This document shows positions 1 to 11,432 of a DNA stretch of 64,000 nucleotides, piece after piece. The position numbers and the translations under genes are program-made. The stretch is from Peromyscus leucopus (taxonomy: Eukaryota > Chordata > Mammalia > Rodentia > Cricetidae). The number at the start of each line of letters is the position of its first letter. Within the stretch, counting starts at the first letter, position 1. Below the pieces are notes generated by a model, which was given only the letters and a program-made list of their open reading frames with translations, was not told where the DNA came from and did not search any database. The DNA is taken from the NCBI RefSeq assembly GCF_004664715.2, contig NC_051069.1, forward strand, positions 74,360,647 to 74,424,646, read 5' to 3'.

Positions 1-334
1 CGGGGGTCAACAGGACCCAGAGCCTCTTACATCCCGCAAAGCCTGGCAGTAAGTATCCCCCAGCCCCTCACCATCTCCCACTTTGTACTCTCACCACTTA
101 TTTCTTCGCAAGCCATTACCATGACAAAATGTGACACGGAGATCCCTCCACGGCACTGAAATGGTGATGCTAAAAGAAATCTTAAAGAAAGAGTATATTC
201 AAATAGGTACTATATATGAAAACAGGGGGTTTTTTTGGCTTTTTTGTTTGTTTTATCTAACACACTTTTTTCTTTCACAACAAAAGCTTATTTTTGACAG
301 CTGCTGACAGCTTTCAACATAATACATTTCATTT
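1..334. other. Downstream flank of TENT5A
   Basis: No gene or clear repeat seen. There is a T-rich stretch around 228-256 and a short tandem CAGCTGCTGACAGCT motif at 299-313. Confidence 0.4.
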
Positions 335-352
335 ACAAAATAGTTCACAATC

Positions 353-358
353 TTTATT
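353..358 (-). promoter_or_regulatory. TENT5A: Distal poly(A) signal AATAAA of TENT5A
   Basis: TTTATT on the plus strand gives a canonical AATAAA on the TENT5A strand. A T/G-rich stretch follows downstream (about 338-318), as expected after a cleavage site. It is the last canonical hexamer I see before the left end of the window, so it is the best candidate for the end of the long transcript. Confidence 0.6.
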
Positions 359-2139
359 TAACAAGCATTGCATTGAAAACAAGGATATGCACGGTAAAGC
401 AACCAACGACAGCAAACAGAAAGGGGTGGCATAAACAGTATGTTCACTTTTCATTTCATTTCTTCCCAGGCTTGAATTACAGATATTCTGCCCATCCTTG
501 TGTTTTCTTGGACCCAGGTCAAAACAGTCTAGCTGTATTAAAGAAAGCGAGTGCTCAATTCAATCTTTCAAAGTCCATCCCCCTGTAAGAGTTCTTGAGG
601 CAGCTGAACTTACTGCAGATGAAGTAAACTTTGTAAGAGGACACAGTCACAGGCTAAGTGTGCTCTGACATGCCAGACTGGACACGTGAGAAGAGCCTCC
701 AAAAGACAAAACTTCCTCCTGTTTCAAAGTAACAGTGCACTAGGCAGATAAACACAAACGCAAACACATCACCGGCACTGATCAGACATGGAGAGCTGGT
801 CTTTGCTCTGACATTCAGATTTTTAGGCCACACATCCACAAAGAGAGACATATATTCCATTGTGTGTTCAACTACATATGCACAGGACTAGAGTATGCAC
901 AAAACAGAAATAAATTATATGAGGGTTAAAATAAAGGCCGAAAGTTGTCTTGAACACAGCCTGTTCTATCTGAATGCCATATGCTGGCACTTTCAACTAA
1001 GCTACCAACCTTAAAGTCATCAAGCAAAGAATATAAATACTTGAGAAAGTAAATGAAAGGCATATTTTCTAATAAGGCTCCTTCAAACAAAACCCTGTGT
1101 TGTGGATTAACAGCAGGTTGCTGCTATGGCAGAGCCAGAGATCTCCAGACTTTAAAAACAGTGGATAACTCATGTATGCAGAATTAGCACGAGCAGAAAC
1201 CAGGTCACCAGATGAGCCTCTGCTCCCCAGCAGTCCAGGAGAACTTGCTAAGAGCTAAGCAGGCTGGACTGTGGTTTCTGATAGGTTAACGTCAGGCCTA
1301 ATCTGCAAGATGAACAGTATTTCCCAGGACTTTGCAAGTGATTTTTCAGACCTAGGGCCTGTGATGAGGGAAACTGGACCAACGAGAGAGTAGGAAGAGT
1401 TCCTTATAAAAGAGAGTGGCAGTGTTGGGGGCTGTGACAGCTTGGTGGGGATTCACAGGGAAGCTGCTACAGCAAACTCATCTGGTTACTGTTAAGGCTT
1501 CAAATACAGATGCACCCTTCAAATACAGAAGGGTGGTCCAGACAGATTAACCTATACTAACCTGGCCATGAGAATCTAAGAGATGCCCAGGTAACAAAAA
1601 AAAACCAATCACACTGCCAACGTGAGGGTGCTATGTCCTCCCTAGCTCCTCTGTAACTGATGGAGTCTGCAAAGGAGTTATCATAATTAGCAGTCATTCA
1701 TAAAGATTCAAGGAGATTATGTGATTGTTTCACAACAAGAAGGGAAGGTTTGTAATGCATTTGTTTTGCTTTTAGAAATATATTTTCAGAGACCAGTGTC
1801 TGCAGGGCTAGGACAGGAGTTAGGATTAGCTGTTACTGAACTGAAGTCATATTATCAGCTCATATCACAAAGGTATATAAATGGTCTCTTGGGAAAAAAA
1901 TAAAGTTGGGTTTGATCAAATCAAAGTGATTCAATTTAATGTACAGTACTAAATATTTCTATGCAGTGTGACAACCAGATCAAACATGTTTCATATTGGA
2001 ATAAATTTATAAAATGTATATATAATATATATATCCTATATATAAACTTTATGCAGTTGTGCAAATACTCTTTAAAAAGGGTCATTTCACATTTATTAAA
2101 TTCTAGTGGTCCAAAATGCAGAATGCACTCATTTGTATA

Positions 2140-2145
2140 TTTATT
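2140..2145 (-). promoter_or_regulatory. TENT5A: Possible proximal poly(A) signal in the TENT5A 3' UTR
   Basis: AATAAA on the minus strand inside an AU-rich block. A second TTTATT on the plus strand lies near 2262. If used, these would give a mRNA with a 3' UTR about 1.4-1.5 kb long. There is no direct evidence of use. Confidence 0.3.
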
Positions 2146-3679
2146 TAAATATTAAGAAGTAGTGTTCAGGTCCCAGAAATTCTTTTTAGCAGTTATGGAT
2201 TAATTATCCTATCTCTGGCCCATGATCCACAAGTTCTATGCCTTGAAGGCATATGATTCTATTTATTTAAGGTGAGAGGTTCAGACTGTCAAAATGTCAG
2301 GTCAAGTCAATTAAAAAAAAATGTTCTACCAAATATTCTCCCATTTGTGAAATTTTCTGGTTCACTGAAGAGAAGAAAAATAACCTCACTAAAAATGTAT
2401 AATCTCTGCTCTTCCTATCAAATATATTACTCATTTCTCTCATTTTTATATGGGTTTAAATTTGTCATTGCAACATGCCCATGACATCTATGATCCTAAC
2501 AAAAACATAAAATGCACAATATTTTAAAATGTCCTATTTGATACATTATTTTATAGGTCATAGACAAAGGAGTGTGTGTATATACATACATATCACATAT
2601 GTGTGTGTGTACATACACACAAACAATATACGAACACGTACCTATGATAACATCACACCAAACAATATCAACTTTATATAGATATTTGCCAAGAAAAAAA
2701 AATAGGGCATTTCCTCCACCATTCACAAGCTTGTATGTTTGTTTGTTTGTTTTTTCTTGAGTCCCTGATAAAATAAAATAACCATTAAACCATAAAATAA
2801 CTTTTTCCACTTCAAATCCTCTAAAAGCAACAGGCACTTTGATGTGTATTGGTGTGTAACAAATATAGTTACTCTTTATATATCCTAGTCTATCTCTTCT
2901 GCTTGGGGATTTTTATCTGTTAAATCTTTGGTCCTTGAGCATATTTTCTTGGCTACAGCTGGTTTTGCTTGCGTTCTTCACATTTTAAGAATGCAAGCTA
3001 TGCACAAAGCTGGAATTAATGGGTTGTGTCATCATTAAGTTCCGCTGTTCGTTATGAGAACAGCATCAAACTACTACTGTTCATTTGGATTGAGCAGTTT
3101 CTGTGAGGAGAACGGGATCCTTCCAGAGAAAGCACTTGCTGCAAGATGGACGGTAATCCCCAGGAGGAGTCCCGCTTTTCCCATATTGTTACTTCCTGAC
3201 CTCCTCAACTGATAAGACAAGGCTTCTCTCCTCTGTATTTTCCCTTTTGTGAATACCATCTTAAAAGTTTTCCCACCGTTCCCCTCCCCTATGGCAGAGC
3301 TATGGGAGTAGTTGCTGCAGACCCATATTGTCAACAATGGAGCCATTTTTTTTTTTTTTTTAATTCCCTTGTTATCTTGGGAGAGCCTGGCTGCCTTTAC
3401 TAATGGGCCTCTTTTGTTTCAAGACACAATCCAATTGGGTAGAGCCCATGGGGGGTGTGGCTAAGGAGGGTGACAAGTTGAGATCATGCTCCCTTACCAA
3501 TGGAAAGATCCATAAGTATTGCCAAGCAATCCGGAGCACGTCCCCAGTGCACAGAACACATCCCTAATTAGGGATGGATCACTCCTTTTTGTTGTTGTTG
3601 TTGTTTTGTATTTTTTCCTTTTTCTTTTTTCCCTATCCTGTCTGAAATGGCTTCCCCACAGGACATTTTTAAGTGATTC

Positions 3680-4456
<777 letters not shown>

Positions 4457-5540
4457 CTACAATGGAAAAGACAAAACAAGAAGATGAGCAAAACTGGAAA
4501 AAATAATGATAATAATAATAAAAGAACAATCAATACATCTCAGCTTCTCAGCTGAGAATTATTTTGCTCCTTCCTGTTTGTTTTGTCAAGTTTCAGCAAA
4601 ATACTACCTACAAGCTTAAACAGTCTTAGGAAAACAGGAAAAAAAAATACATTTAACGAGTAGTTTTGCTGTCTGGGAAAGAGACTAGAAGTAATAGTTT
4701 GAGGCTTTTGGCAGACATAGCAGCGTACTAAGGGGTTCTGTTGTCATGTCTGACTTCAAATGTTATTTTTTGAAGATGGTTTAATAGGCGCAATATTCAC
4801 CCAGTATCCACAGAAAGGCAGACAGTGTTGTGAGTATGCCTCTCACCCTTGTCTCCAGCCACCCAGTTCTCCTCCCCCTTAGGCAATCAATCTTATCAGT
4901 CCCTGGGGTGCCCCTTCAGTGACACGCTACAGTTATAGCTAAAGAGGAACTAAATTACCTTCAGGCAACTTTAATTAATTAAACAAAACGCCACCTAAAC
5001 CGAGGGGGAGGGACATACTACTACACCCTCGACACATAAATTAACCCGGAGAATCACCAAATATCTTAAAGGCTGAAGTCAGTTGAATCCAGAGTAGGAA
5101 CCTATTCACATTTTCCAATACAATAAAAAACCCATTGACTCAATTCTGCTTCAAGCTGCTATTTTCCCAAAGCCTGGATCACAAGATGACTCAAAAAAAA
5201 AAAAAAGTATTTACATCATTCCAGTCTTCCACCAATCAGAATGAACTCTGGACAGGAGTCCAAGAAGGAATGTCAAGAGTTAAACCATACAGAGAAGGAA
5301 GAGAAGGGAACGAACGCAAAAGGAGGAAGCACGCAGTTGTGGCTGGCGCCGAAGCTCCCAGAAAACTAAAACACTTCACATCATTCTCGCACCTTACTTC
5401 ACTCGTGAAAAAAAAAAAATCAAAAATAAATAAGCGTCCGCACCAGGGCCGACCTAGCGGCAGTTAAGGCAAGTCGGGCTTGCCTTCTGCTCCCACCCCA
5501 GTCCGCCGCTGTGCCCCAGCCCATCTCCAAGTGGCTTTAC
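4457..5540 (-). other. TENT5A: TENT5A intron 2
   Basis: Intron of 1084 nt between phase-0 exon ends, with a GTAAAG donor at 5540-5535 and a TTGTAG acceptor ending at 4457. It holds A-rich runs (about 5190-5208 and 5408-5422) and no recognisable SINE. Confidence 0.9.
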
Positions 5541-6084
5541 CTTGAGAGTGAGCGGTGTGATCTTCTCCTTGTTCACCCCTTCGGGCAAGAAGTCCAACAG
5601 GCAATCCAGCACGACGTCCTTCACAGTCTGAAACTCCTCTTCCCCACGCAGGTCAGCGCAGAAGATGAGGTCCAGGTCCTTGTAGCCCAGGCCACTGTCC
5701 TGGTGTAGGACGTGACTAGCGGCCGAGCCGTTGAGGCGCACGTCGCGGACACCTATGCTCTTCTCCTCCAGACGCCTCCGCACCACCTTCACAATCAGGC
5801 TCGGCTGCAGCTCCAGCGTGGGGAAGTTGCCGCGCCCGTGGATCGGGATGGTCTCGCTCAGGATGCCGTCCAGCCGCTGCACTTGCTCCCAGTTCAGCAC
5901 GTTGCAGTGCGCCGTGGGGCTTTCGCAATAGTCCAAGCAGTCGCCGAAGCTGCTGCCGCAGCCACCGAAGTCAGCACCCAGGGGGATGTAGGGGCCGCAG
6001 GTCAGCTCGTCCTCCGCCATGGCAAAGTACCCTTCGCCCTCGGCCATGTAGTGCCCGCCGAACGCCAATTGGCCTTGGTCAGTC
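5541..6084 (-). CDS. TENT5A: TENT5A coding exon 2 (nucleotidyltransferase core)
   Basis: This exon encodes the N-terminal half of the poly(A) polymerase domain. TENT5 proteins are non-canonical poly(A) polymerases that lengthen poly(A) tails, notably of mRNAs for secreted proteins such as collagens. From the internal ATG at 6047-6045 the exon encodes 169 residues. The acidic and Gly-rich N-terminus (residues 1-40) is followed by [16 protein letters not shown] and then the catalytic part. The nucleotidyltransferase NGS motif is at residues 106-108, and the metal-binding carboxylates of DLDLIF are Asp124 and Asp126 (143 and 145 in the long form). The exon ends in phase 0 after TPLTLK, at a GTAAAG donor. 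The Gly/Asp/Phe repeat near residues 24-35 is short here compared with the human protein. Confidence 0.95.
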
Positions 6085-6267
6085 CTAAAAGGAAAGAGTG
6101 GGTTTAGGGGAACATCAGGGAGGTCCGCGGGTGCGGGGACAGGGACCCTCCGAGGGACCTGGGCTCCACCACCTCCCCGATCGTGACCCGCCTGGAGCTG
6201 CCCAGAGTAGCCCTTCTCCCCGGACCGACCCCAGTGCCCAGCCGCGCCCCGCAGAGCAGCCCCGCAC
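6085..6267 (-). other. TENT5A: TENT5A intron 1, 183 nt, open in frame
   Basis: GTGCGG donor at 6267 and pyrimidine-rich TTTCCTTTTAG acceptor at 6085. The length is 61 codons exactly and the exon 1 frame has no stop in it, so a transcript that keeps this intron would still encode TENT5A with 61 extra residues. The normal splice is preferred because it gives the known WTDQGQ junction. Confidence 0.85.
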
Positions 6268-6287
6268 CAAAAGTATCTCTGATGCAT
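6268..6287 (-). CDS. TENT5A: TENT5A coding exon 1 (N-terminus of the long form)
   Basis: This exon holds twenty coding bases: ATG at 6287-6285, six more codons giving MHQRYF, and the first two bases of a Trp codon. The exon ends at 6268, just before a GTGCGG donor. Joined to the acceptor at 6085/6084, the Trp codon is completed and the frame runs through [12 protein letters not shown] into the internal ATG. This gives a 19-residue N-terminal extension, as in the long TENT5A isoform I recall from human. The ATG has a weak context (C at -3, C at +4), so ribosomes may also use the internal ATG at 6047. The rest of the exon, upstream of the ATG, is 5' UTR. Confidence 0.8.
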
Positions 6288-6578
6288 CTGGAAAGCGCAA
6301 GCGAGAGTCCCGTCTGTGTCACCTGGAGGCGGCCGCCCCTTCTAGGAGCGCAGGCGACCGAGGAACCGCGAGGCGGACACACTTCGCAGGAGCTGCGAGT
6401 GCGCTCCGGGCAGCGGCCCGCGACTTCCCCGCGCAGACCCCTGCCGCGCCCTGAGCGTTCCCGCCCCTCGCCCGCGCCCCGCCCGCGCCCCCGCTGCGGT
6501 GGTCTCGGAAGTGGCGGCTCTCGGTGCCGCCAATGCCGCCGCGCGCACTCGCGTCTCTGGAGCTTTAGCAATTGTGCG
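6288..6578 (-). other. TENT5A: TENT5A 5' UTR (exon 1, non-coding part)
   Basis: GC-rich leader between the upstream ATG and the transcript start inferred about 30 bp downstream of the TATA box. It contains CCCCGCCC, a GC box on the minus strand, at 6477-6484. The 5' limit is an estimate. Confidence 0.5.
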
Positions 6579-6598
6579 GGGGGAAATGTCTTCAGTAC

Positions 6599-6608
6599 TT
6601 TTTTTATA
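6599..6608 (-). promoter_or_regulatory. TENT5A: TATA box of TENT5A
   Basis: On the minus strand the sequence reads TATAAAAAAA, about 310 bp upstream of the first coding ATG and inside the CpG island. It is the only strong TATA-like motif near exon 1, and it predicts a start near 6578. Confidence 0.6.
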
Positions 6609-6663
6609 CCGGGCTTCTCCGCGCTTCCGGGGCCCCAGAGAGCGGCGCTGGCCACACCCTCTC

Positions 6664-6671
6664 ATTTGCAT
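6664..6671 (-). promoter_or_regulatory. Octamer motif (POU factor site) upstream of the TATA box
   Basis: ATTTGCAT on the plus strand (ATGCAAAT on the minus strand), a perfect 8-base match to the octamer bound by OCT/POU factors. It lies about 56 bp upstream of the TATA box. A CACCC-type site (6654-6658) and an ETS-type site CCGGAAG (minus strand, 6630-6624) lie between it and the TATA box. Confidence 0.5.
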
Positions 6672-7390
6672 AGGGCACCTCCCCCCCCCAGCGCCACCCC
6701 CGCGGGCAGTCGCTGGGTGGACAGTCGCCGGAGCTCAGAGCTGCTGCTGGCTGCAAGCCAGGGTGCGCAGCCCCTGGCTGTGTGCAATAGCAGATGCCTG
6801 TGGCGCATACGTGTAGATTGAGCTATTTCTGCACGTCCTCGCAAGCCCCCCTCCCCAAAGAGAAGACACTTTGAACGCCCCAAATGTGATAATCAGCCAT
6901 CAAAACTGAATCAGGGTTAAAAATCCGCACAACTCCAGAAACTTCCCAAGCCTAGCCTTCGGGCCGAGTGAGGAGCGTCACTACTGCGTAACTCTGGGTC
7001 TCCTGGAGGTTCCTCCAGCCAGTGTCCGTTTGTGGCTAGACCTTCGATACCACTAGGGACCCTGGGCCAAGTGTGGTCTCCAGAGGCAACTTGTCACGCA
7101 CGTCACTTTCTGTGCGGGAGGGGGAGGATTTGCTGAGAACTGAGTTTCGATTCTGGAAACCTCGAGAAGTGCTGGGGAAGTCGGGTGCCAGCCAGCCTTA
7201 GTGCGCAGCTAGCTGCTGCGCGCGAGCGGGGCGGGCCCGCGTCACCCACCCCACTGCTCCGCGGGCGCGCGTGGCCAACCGGCGGGGTCGCGGAGCGCAA
7301 CCCCAGCAGTGCACGAAAGCGGCCGCCAGGGTGGCGATCCTTCGGGGCGCAGACCTAGGAGGGGAAGCGCGTTCCTCTCAGCCTCTAAAG

Positions 7391-8460
7391 TTCTCAGTTC
7401 TAAAGTGAATCAAAATGTCAGCGATCTAGGTAAGATCTGGCTTTTCACCAGACGTAAAGGACAAATTTAAAAGATGGTTTAAGTTTCTCCCCTCCAGCTT
7501 CAGTCGCTAGTGTAGCTCTTAAGGACTGGAAAGGTTATCTCCGTGCCCTGGCACCGCGGTGTTTGCTAGAAAGCTCCCTGCTTTTGCTTGCCCACTTCCT
7601 CCACCCGCTGCCTCTTTCCAAAGAAATGCTTCGCAGTCCTCCTCGCGCCAGGTAAAGGATGTGTGGACCGCTGCAGTCCGGGTACTGAGGACAGGCCCTG
7701 AGTTGAATAATCATTTCCCCCAAGGCCCTGCACAACTCCAGAAACCCGGCCTCTGAATTTGGGGAGCTCTAGCCTAGAAGCCCAACCTGTGCCGCTTTGA
7801 GTTGAGAGATGGGGTGCAAGAGTGTCGCCCACGCAGATCTAGCAGCGTAACAATGCCGCCCCCTGCTGGTGCCCTACGGAGCCGAGTCCCCAAAATGGAG
7901 AAAGACCAGGTTTCCTTAGCTTAGGCAGGGCCTAGGCCAAATTGGATTGAGGGACTGAAGGAGCCTTGGACCCCGGCATTGATTGTCCTTATAACCCCAC
8001 CGCTTTCTTTCAGGACGTGTCCAACCATGAACGCTGCCTAGCAACACATTTCATATATATGAAAGTGTGTGCGTACGTGTGTGTGACAATACCACTGTGC
8101 AGCTCAGACTAATCTGAAATTCAACATCCTCCTGAGTGATATGGTTACATCTGTGAGCCACTACTTCCAACCTGAGCTCTCTCCACATACCTCACAGCCT
8201 CCAAGTCAAGACGAAGGTATTCCGTGCCATAGAGACTTGGAAACAAAGGGATTAAGAGGTAATGAGAGCCTCCTAAAATCACAACTAAGTTGTGGGGTCA
8301 GGCCTTGCACCTCACACCCATTTGACTGTGAATGCTATTTAGTCTTCATTGCCTGAACGAGACGTCCCTGGCTTAGTTCTTCCTTCTCAGTGGAAACTGA
8401 GGCAAGCACTGTGTGTGTGTGGGGGGGGGGGGGTCAGTGGGAGAGGAGAGTACTGTGGAT
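7391..8460. other. Upstream flank of the CpG island, no gene seen
   Basis: Moderately GC-rich DNA turning AT-richer to the right. A short TG/AT tract is at 8053-8085, and a (GT)n run followed by 13 G is at 8411-8433. No ORF resembles a known protein. Confidence 0.4.
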
Positions 8461-8502
8461 GCAGCTCAATGATAGTGTTTGCCTAGCTCTGAATTTAATT
8501 CC

Positions 8503-8543
<41 letters not shown>
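8461..8543 (+). repeat. ID-type SINE fragment with (AC)19 tail
   Basis: GCAGCTCAATGATAGTGTTT and the following GCCTAGC and TTAATTCCC match the tRNA-derived body of rodent ID elements with substitutions. The tail is a pure AC repeat at 8506-8543. Confidence 0.65.
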
Positions 8544-8545
<2 letters not shown>

Positions 8546-8904
8546 CACGGGGAGGGGAGTGGACGGGAGGGAGACAGAATGAAAGAATGGGATAATGAAA
8601 ATATTTTTTGATAGATTGTCAGAAAATTTTTTTTCTTCAAAGGCTGATAAGAATTTTCCATTTTCTTAAGATAACGTCAAAGTTGCTGGTCATATATTAA
8701 ATACACTGCATTGGGAGGGAAAAAAAAAAAACAATAGTTTAGCTCCAGTCTCATTACTTTGTGCTGTATTTCAAGCTTCCATCAGAAAGAGTGAGAGAAA
8801 TAAAGCCCAAAGTAGAGTAGCCCACGAATGGGATGATTACTTTAATCACATCTGCAATGTGTCCTGTGGGGCTGAAGAGATCTTCAACTTAACTAGAAAG
8901 CTGC

Positions 8905-8958
8905 CCACCTCACCTCACCCACCCCCACCCCACCCCACCCCACCCCTCCCCACCCCCG
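8905..8958. repeat. C-rich (CACCC)n tract
   Basis: Low-complexity run of ACCCC units. The minus strand carries many G3-G5 runs with one-base spacers, a pattern able to form a G-quadruplex. Confidence 0.8.
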
Positions 8959-9771
8959 GGGATCCCGACAAGAGGACCCAGCCAGGGCTTGCTTGCACTG
9001 CAGTGGCAATGACTGCAGCCTGTTCTCTAGGTGGGGACCTTGTCCTCAGCAGTAGATACCCTTCTCCGCACAGCTGCTCCCATGGCCTCTCCCAAGAACA
9101 GGAAACTTGGCTGAGAAGTAGAAGCAGGTCATGGAGGGCCTGCTGTGCACACCACGTGCTGAGAGCGAGAGTCCATGCCACGGGTGGGGAACACCCCATT
9201 TCCTCCTAGCCAGCAGGAGAATTCTTTGTGGATAACACTTCTTTAATAATAGAGCATTCCCCATTGTCGGGCATGAACTAGACCCTCCTGCCTGCCTCCC
9301 ACACCAGGACATCTGGGGCAACTCCCTCTTGGCAGCGCCAGGAAAGGCAATTGAATTATTGGATTAATATATGCCTGATGCATAGAGGCTACTTGTTACA
9401 CACTGCTGAATGGAAGCATATGGTCTTCATTGTCCCTCTTCTGTCATCAAACTGGGGTAATATTTATATTCTGGAAAGTTGCAGCCACTCTTACACGAAA
9501 CTGCAGAGTTTGCAATTGTGAAGCACTAGCTTGCTTTCTGTAGATAGCCAATGGAAGTATTCAATGAGAAAGTCTGTACTTCCCAGCACATTCACAGCCA
9601 AGACACTTCACACAGTTATTCTGATATTAGAGTCACATGCACTTGGCTTTTGCAAAATGGATAGAAGGTTTTAACTTCTAGGCTTATTTGTTAATTTTTT
9701 CCCCTTTAAAATGGAAAAAAAAGAAGACCATTGGCAATATTTTGCCATGAAATGATAAACTAAAGCCACCA

Positions 9772-9990
9772 CAGGAGCTGGAGAGATGGCTCAGCAATTA
9801 GGAGCACCTATATTTATACCCCTTCATATTTATACCTCCAGTTCAGTTAATAGCACCCACATCAGGCAGCTCACAACCACCTGTAACTCCATCTCCAAGG
9901 GATCCAAGAGCCTCCATGGGCACCGGTGCTCACATGTAACACACAGACACACAGATACATATACAACTGAAAAAAATTCTAGAAGTATTA
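9772..9990 (+). mobile_element. B2 SINE with intact target-site duplication
   Basis: It starts GAGCTGGAGAGATGGCTCAG, the B2 head, and continues through diverged CTCACAACCACCTGTAACTCC. It ends in a CA-rich and A-rich tail. The flanks AAAGCCACCA at 9762-9771 and 9991-10000 form a perfect 10-bp duplication. The copy is diverged in the middle (ATATTTATACC replaces part of the consensus). Confidence 0.9.
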
Positions 9991-10000
9991 AAAGCCACCA

Positions 10001-11432
10001 AACTGAAATAATGTATTCAGACTGCTTCCTTAGCATATTTAGACTGTTGCCTGAGCAAGCAAAAAAAAATCTTTATCTGAAAAATTTAATGGAAAGCTTA
10101 ATATAGATTTTTGAGGAAAGAATATCATTTACAACTATTTGTTCTTGCAACTTATAATAACAATCAGTCTGGGCTTAACACAATAAGAAAAAAGTTTAAT
10201 TTTGGCTTTAATATTATTGAATTTGCTAGTATGCAACAGAGAGTGTGCTCAGTACTTTAAATATCATTTTTAAAATATTCTTCCCAAGGCACAGCTTTGC
10301 ATATTCTCTCCCTATTTTCTGGATTGGAAAAGCAAAGCATTGGAAGGTCAAGTTTCTTAGAGAGGTGGGTCCTTCATGTCTGGGAGTCTCTTGAATTCTA
10401 TGGGTTGACCTTCTTCCTGTCTTCTGCTACTCTTTTCAAACTTGGAATTGACCTGGAATTGTCTTCGACTATTTCTTTCCAAGTAGTAGAAGTTCTACCT
10501 GGCATAACATTGGGAACTTAGTCTTTAAATCAGAATCAACTGCGAAGAGTCAAACTGCACCATGACTGGACTGATGGCTTCCTCTATGCATGAAAAATGA
10601 CCTCTGCAGTCACTGAGAGCTAGCAAGCCAGCAGCCTCACGGGAAGCAAGCCTGCAGAAACCCCCCACAGAGGGAAACACAGTGGGAGGCTTGGAGATTG
10701 GCCCCAGTACACTGAGCAGTGGAGTCATTTTTCTCTTCTTGTTCTCTCTGATTCCTATCTTTCCCAAAGATGACTTCAAAAGATAAGAAGTAAACAAACA
10801 GGAAACAATTTCCCAAGCTCAGACCCAGCAGCACAGTGAAACAAAGAATCCAGAAAGCCAATATTAAGACTCGAATGTCCCTCTCACAGCCCTCTGGTAA
10901 TTCTTCCTCCCGTAACCACGCTGCTCTCTTGGTTTTTCCATACCAGCTACTGCCTTCCCTTCACGATCTTCCAATTTTTGCTGCTTCTACCCTTTGGCCA
11001 TTTCCACCAAAAGTAGTGTGAATGTGGGAGCACACTGTAGCCATGACAAAAGAGTGCCAGTGTCTGTGGTGTGAACTCTGACCACCTGCCTCATTCAGAG
11101 GGCAAATCTCAGTGATTAATGACAGTGAGGGACACCAGCTTCCTTTTCCAAGCATGAACACACATGTGCCATCTCACAGAGACCCTGAGACCTCTTTGCT
11201 CCCCAGTTGTCAATGGTGGAGTAGCCACTGATGGCAATGTTCTATGTAGAAGTTAAAATTCACAGAGAGAGCTGTTTATAAGAGAAATAAATGGTGCTTG
11301 TAAAAAGATTTTTACTTTGATTCTTCAAGGAAATAAGAAATGTTTCAAAGACTATCAACATCCCAGGATTTAACATTTCTAAGTTATTTCAAAATTATGT
11401 TCTAAGTTATTACTTAATATATTATTAGTATC
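10001..11432. other. No gene seen; possible old MIR
   Basis: Unique-looking AT-rich DNA. The stretch 10230-10390 has the outline of a MIR in minus orientation (CAGCTTTGCATATTCTC then GGATTGGAAAAGC), weakly supported. Confidence 0.3.

Larger units (their letters stand above)
335..3679 (-). other. TENT5A: TENT5A 3' UTR
   Basis: Inferred untranslated region of about 3.3 kb, from the stop codon to shortly past the AATAAA at 358-353. On the mRNA strand it contains an A-run (from the T-run at 3347-3361), a CAA repeat (from GTT at 3591-3605), an AU-rich stretch with ATTTA cores around 2131-2155 and a mixed CA/TA tract (2572-2630). The short ORFs in it are chance. AU-rich elements of this kind often control mRNA stability, but that is not shown here. 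Confidence 0.7.
5440..7390. promoter_or_regulatory. CpG island over the TENT5A promoter and first two exons
   Basis: CpG dinucleotides are dense across exon 2, intron 1, exon 1 and again at 7205-7370, in contrast to the CpG-poor DNA elsewhere. The outer cluster has a GC box GGGGCGGG at 7228-7235. The island reaches about 800 bp upstream of the predicted start, so divergent transcription is possible. The many overlapping ORFs in it come from base composition. Confidence 0.75.

Noticed and set aside
5712..6107. 131-codon plus-strand ORF opposite TENT5A exon 2
   Set aside because: Antisense shadow of a conserved coding exon.
6183..6821. 212-codon plus-strand ORF across the TENT5A promoter
   Set aside because: Rich in Pro, Arg, Ser and Ala, as expected from any frame in a CpG island; no domain, and it overlaps exon 1 on the other strand.
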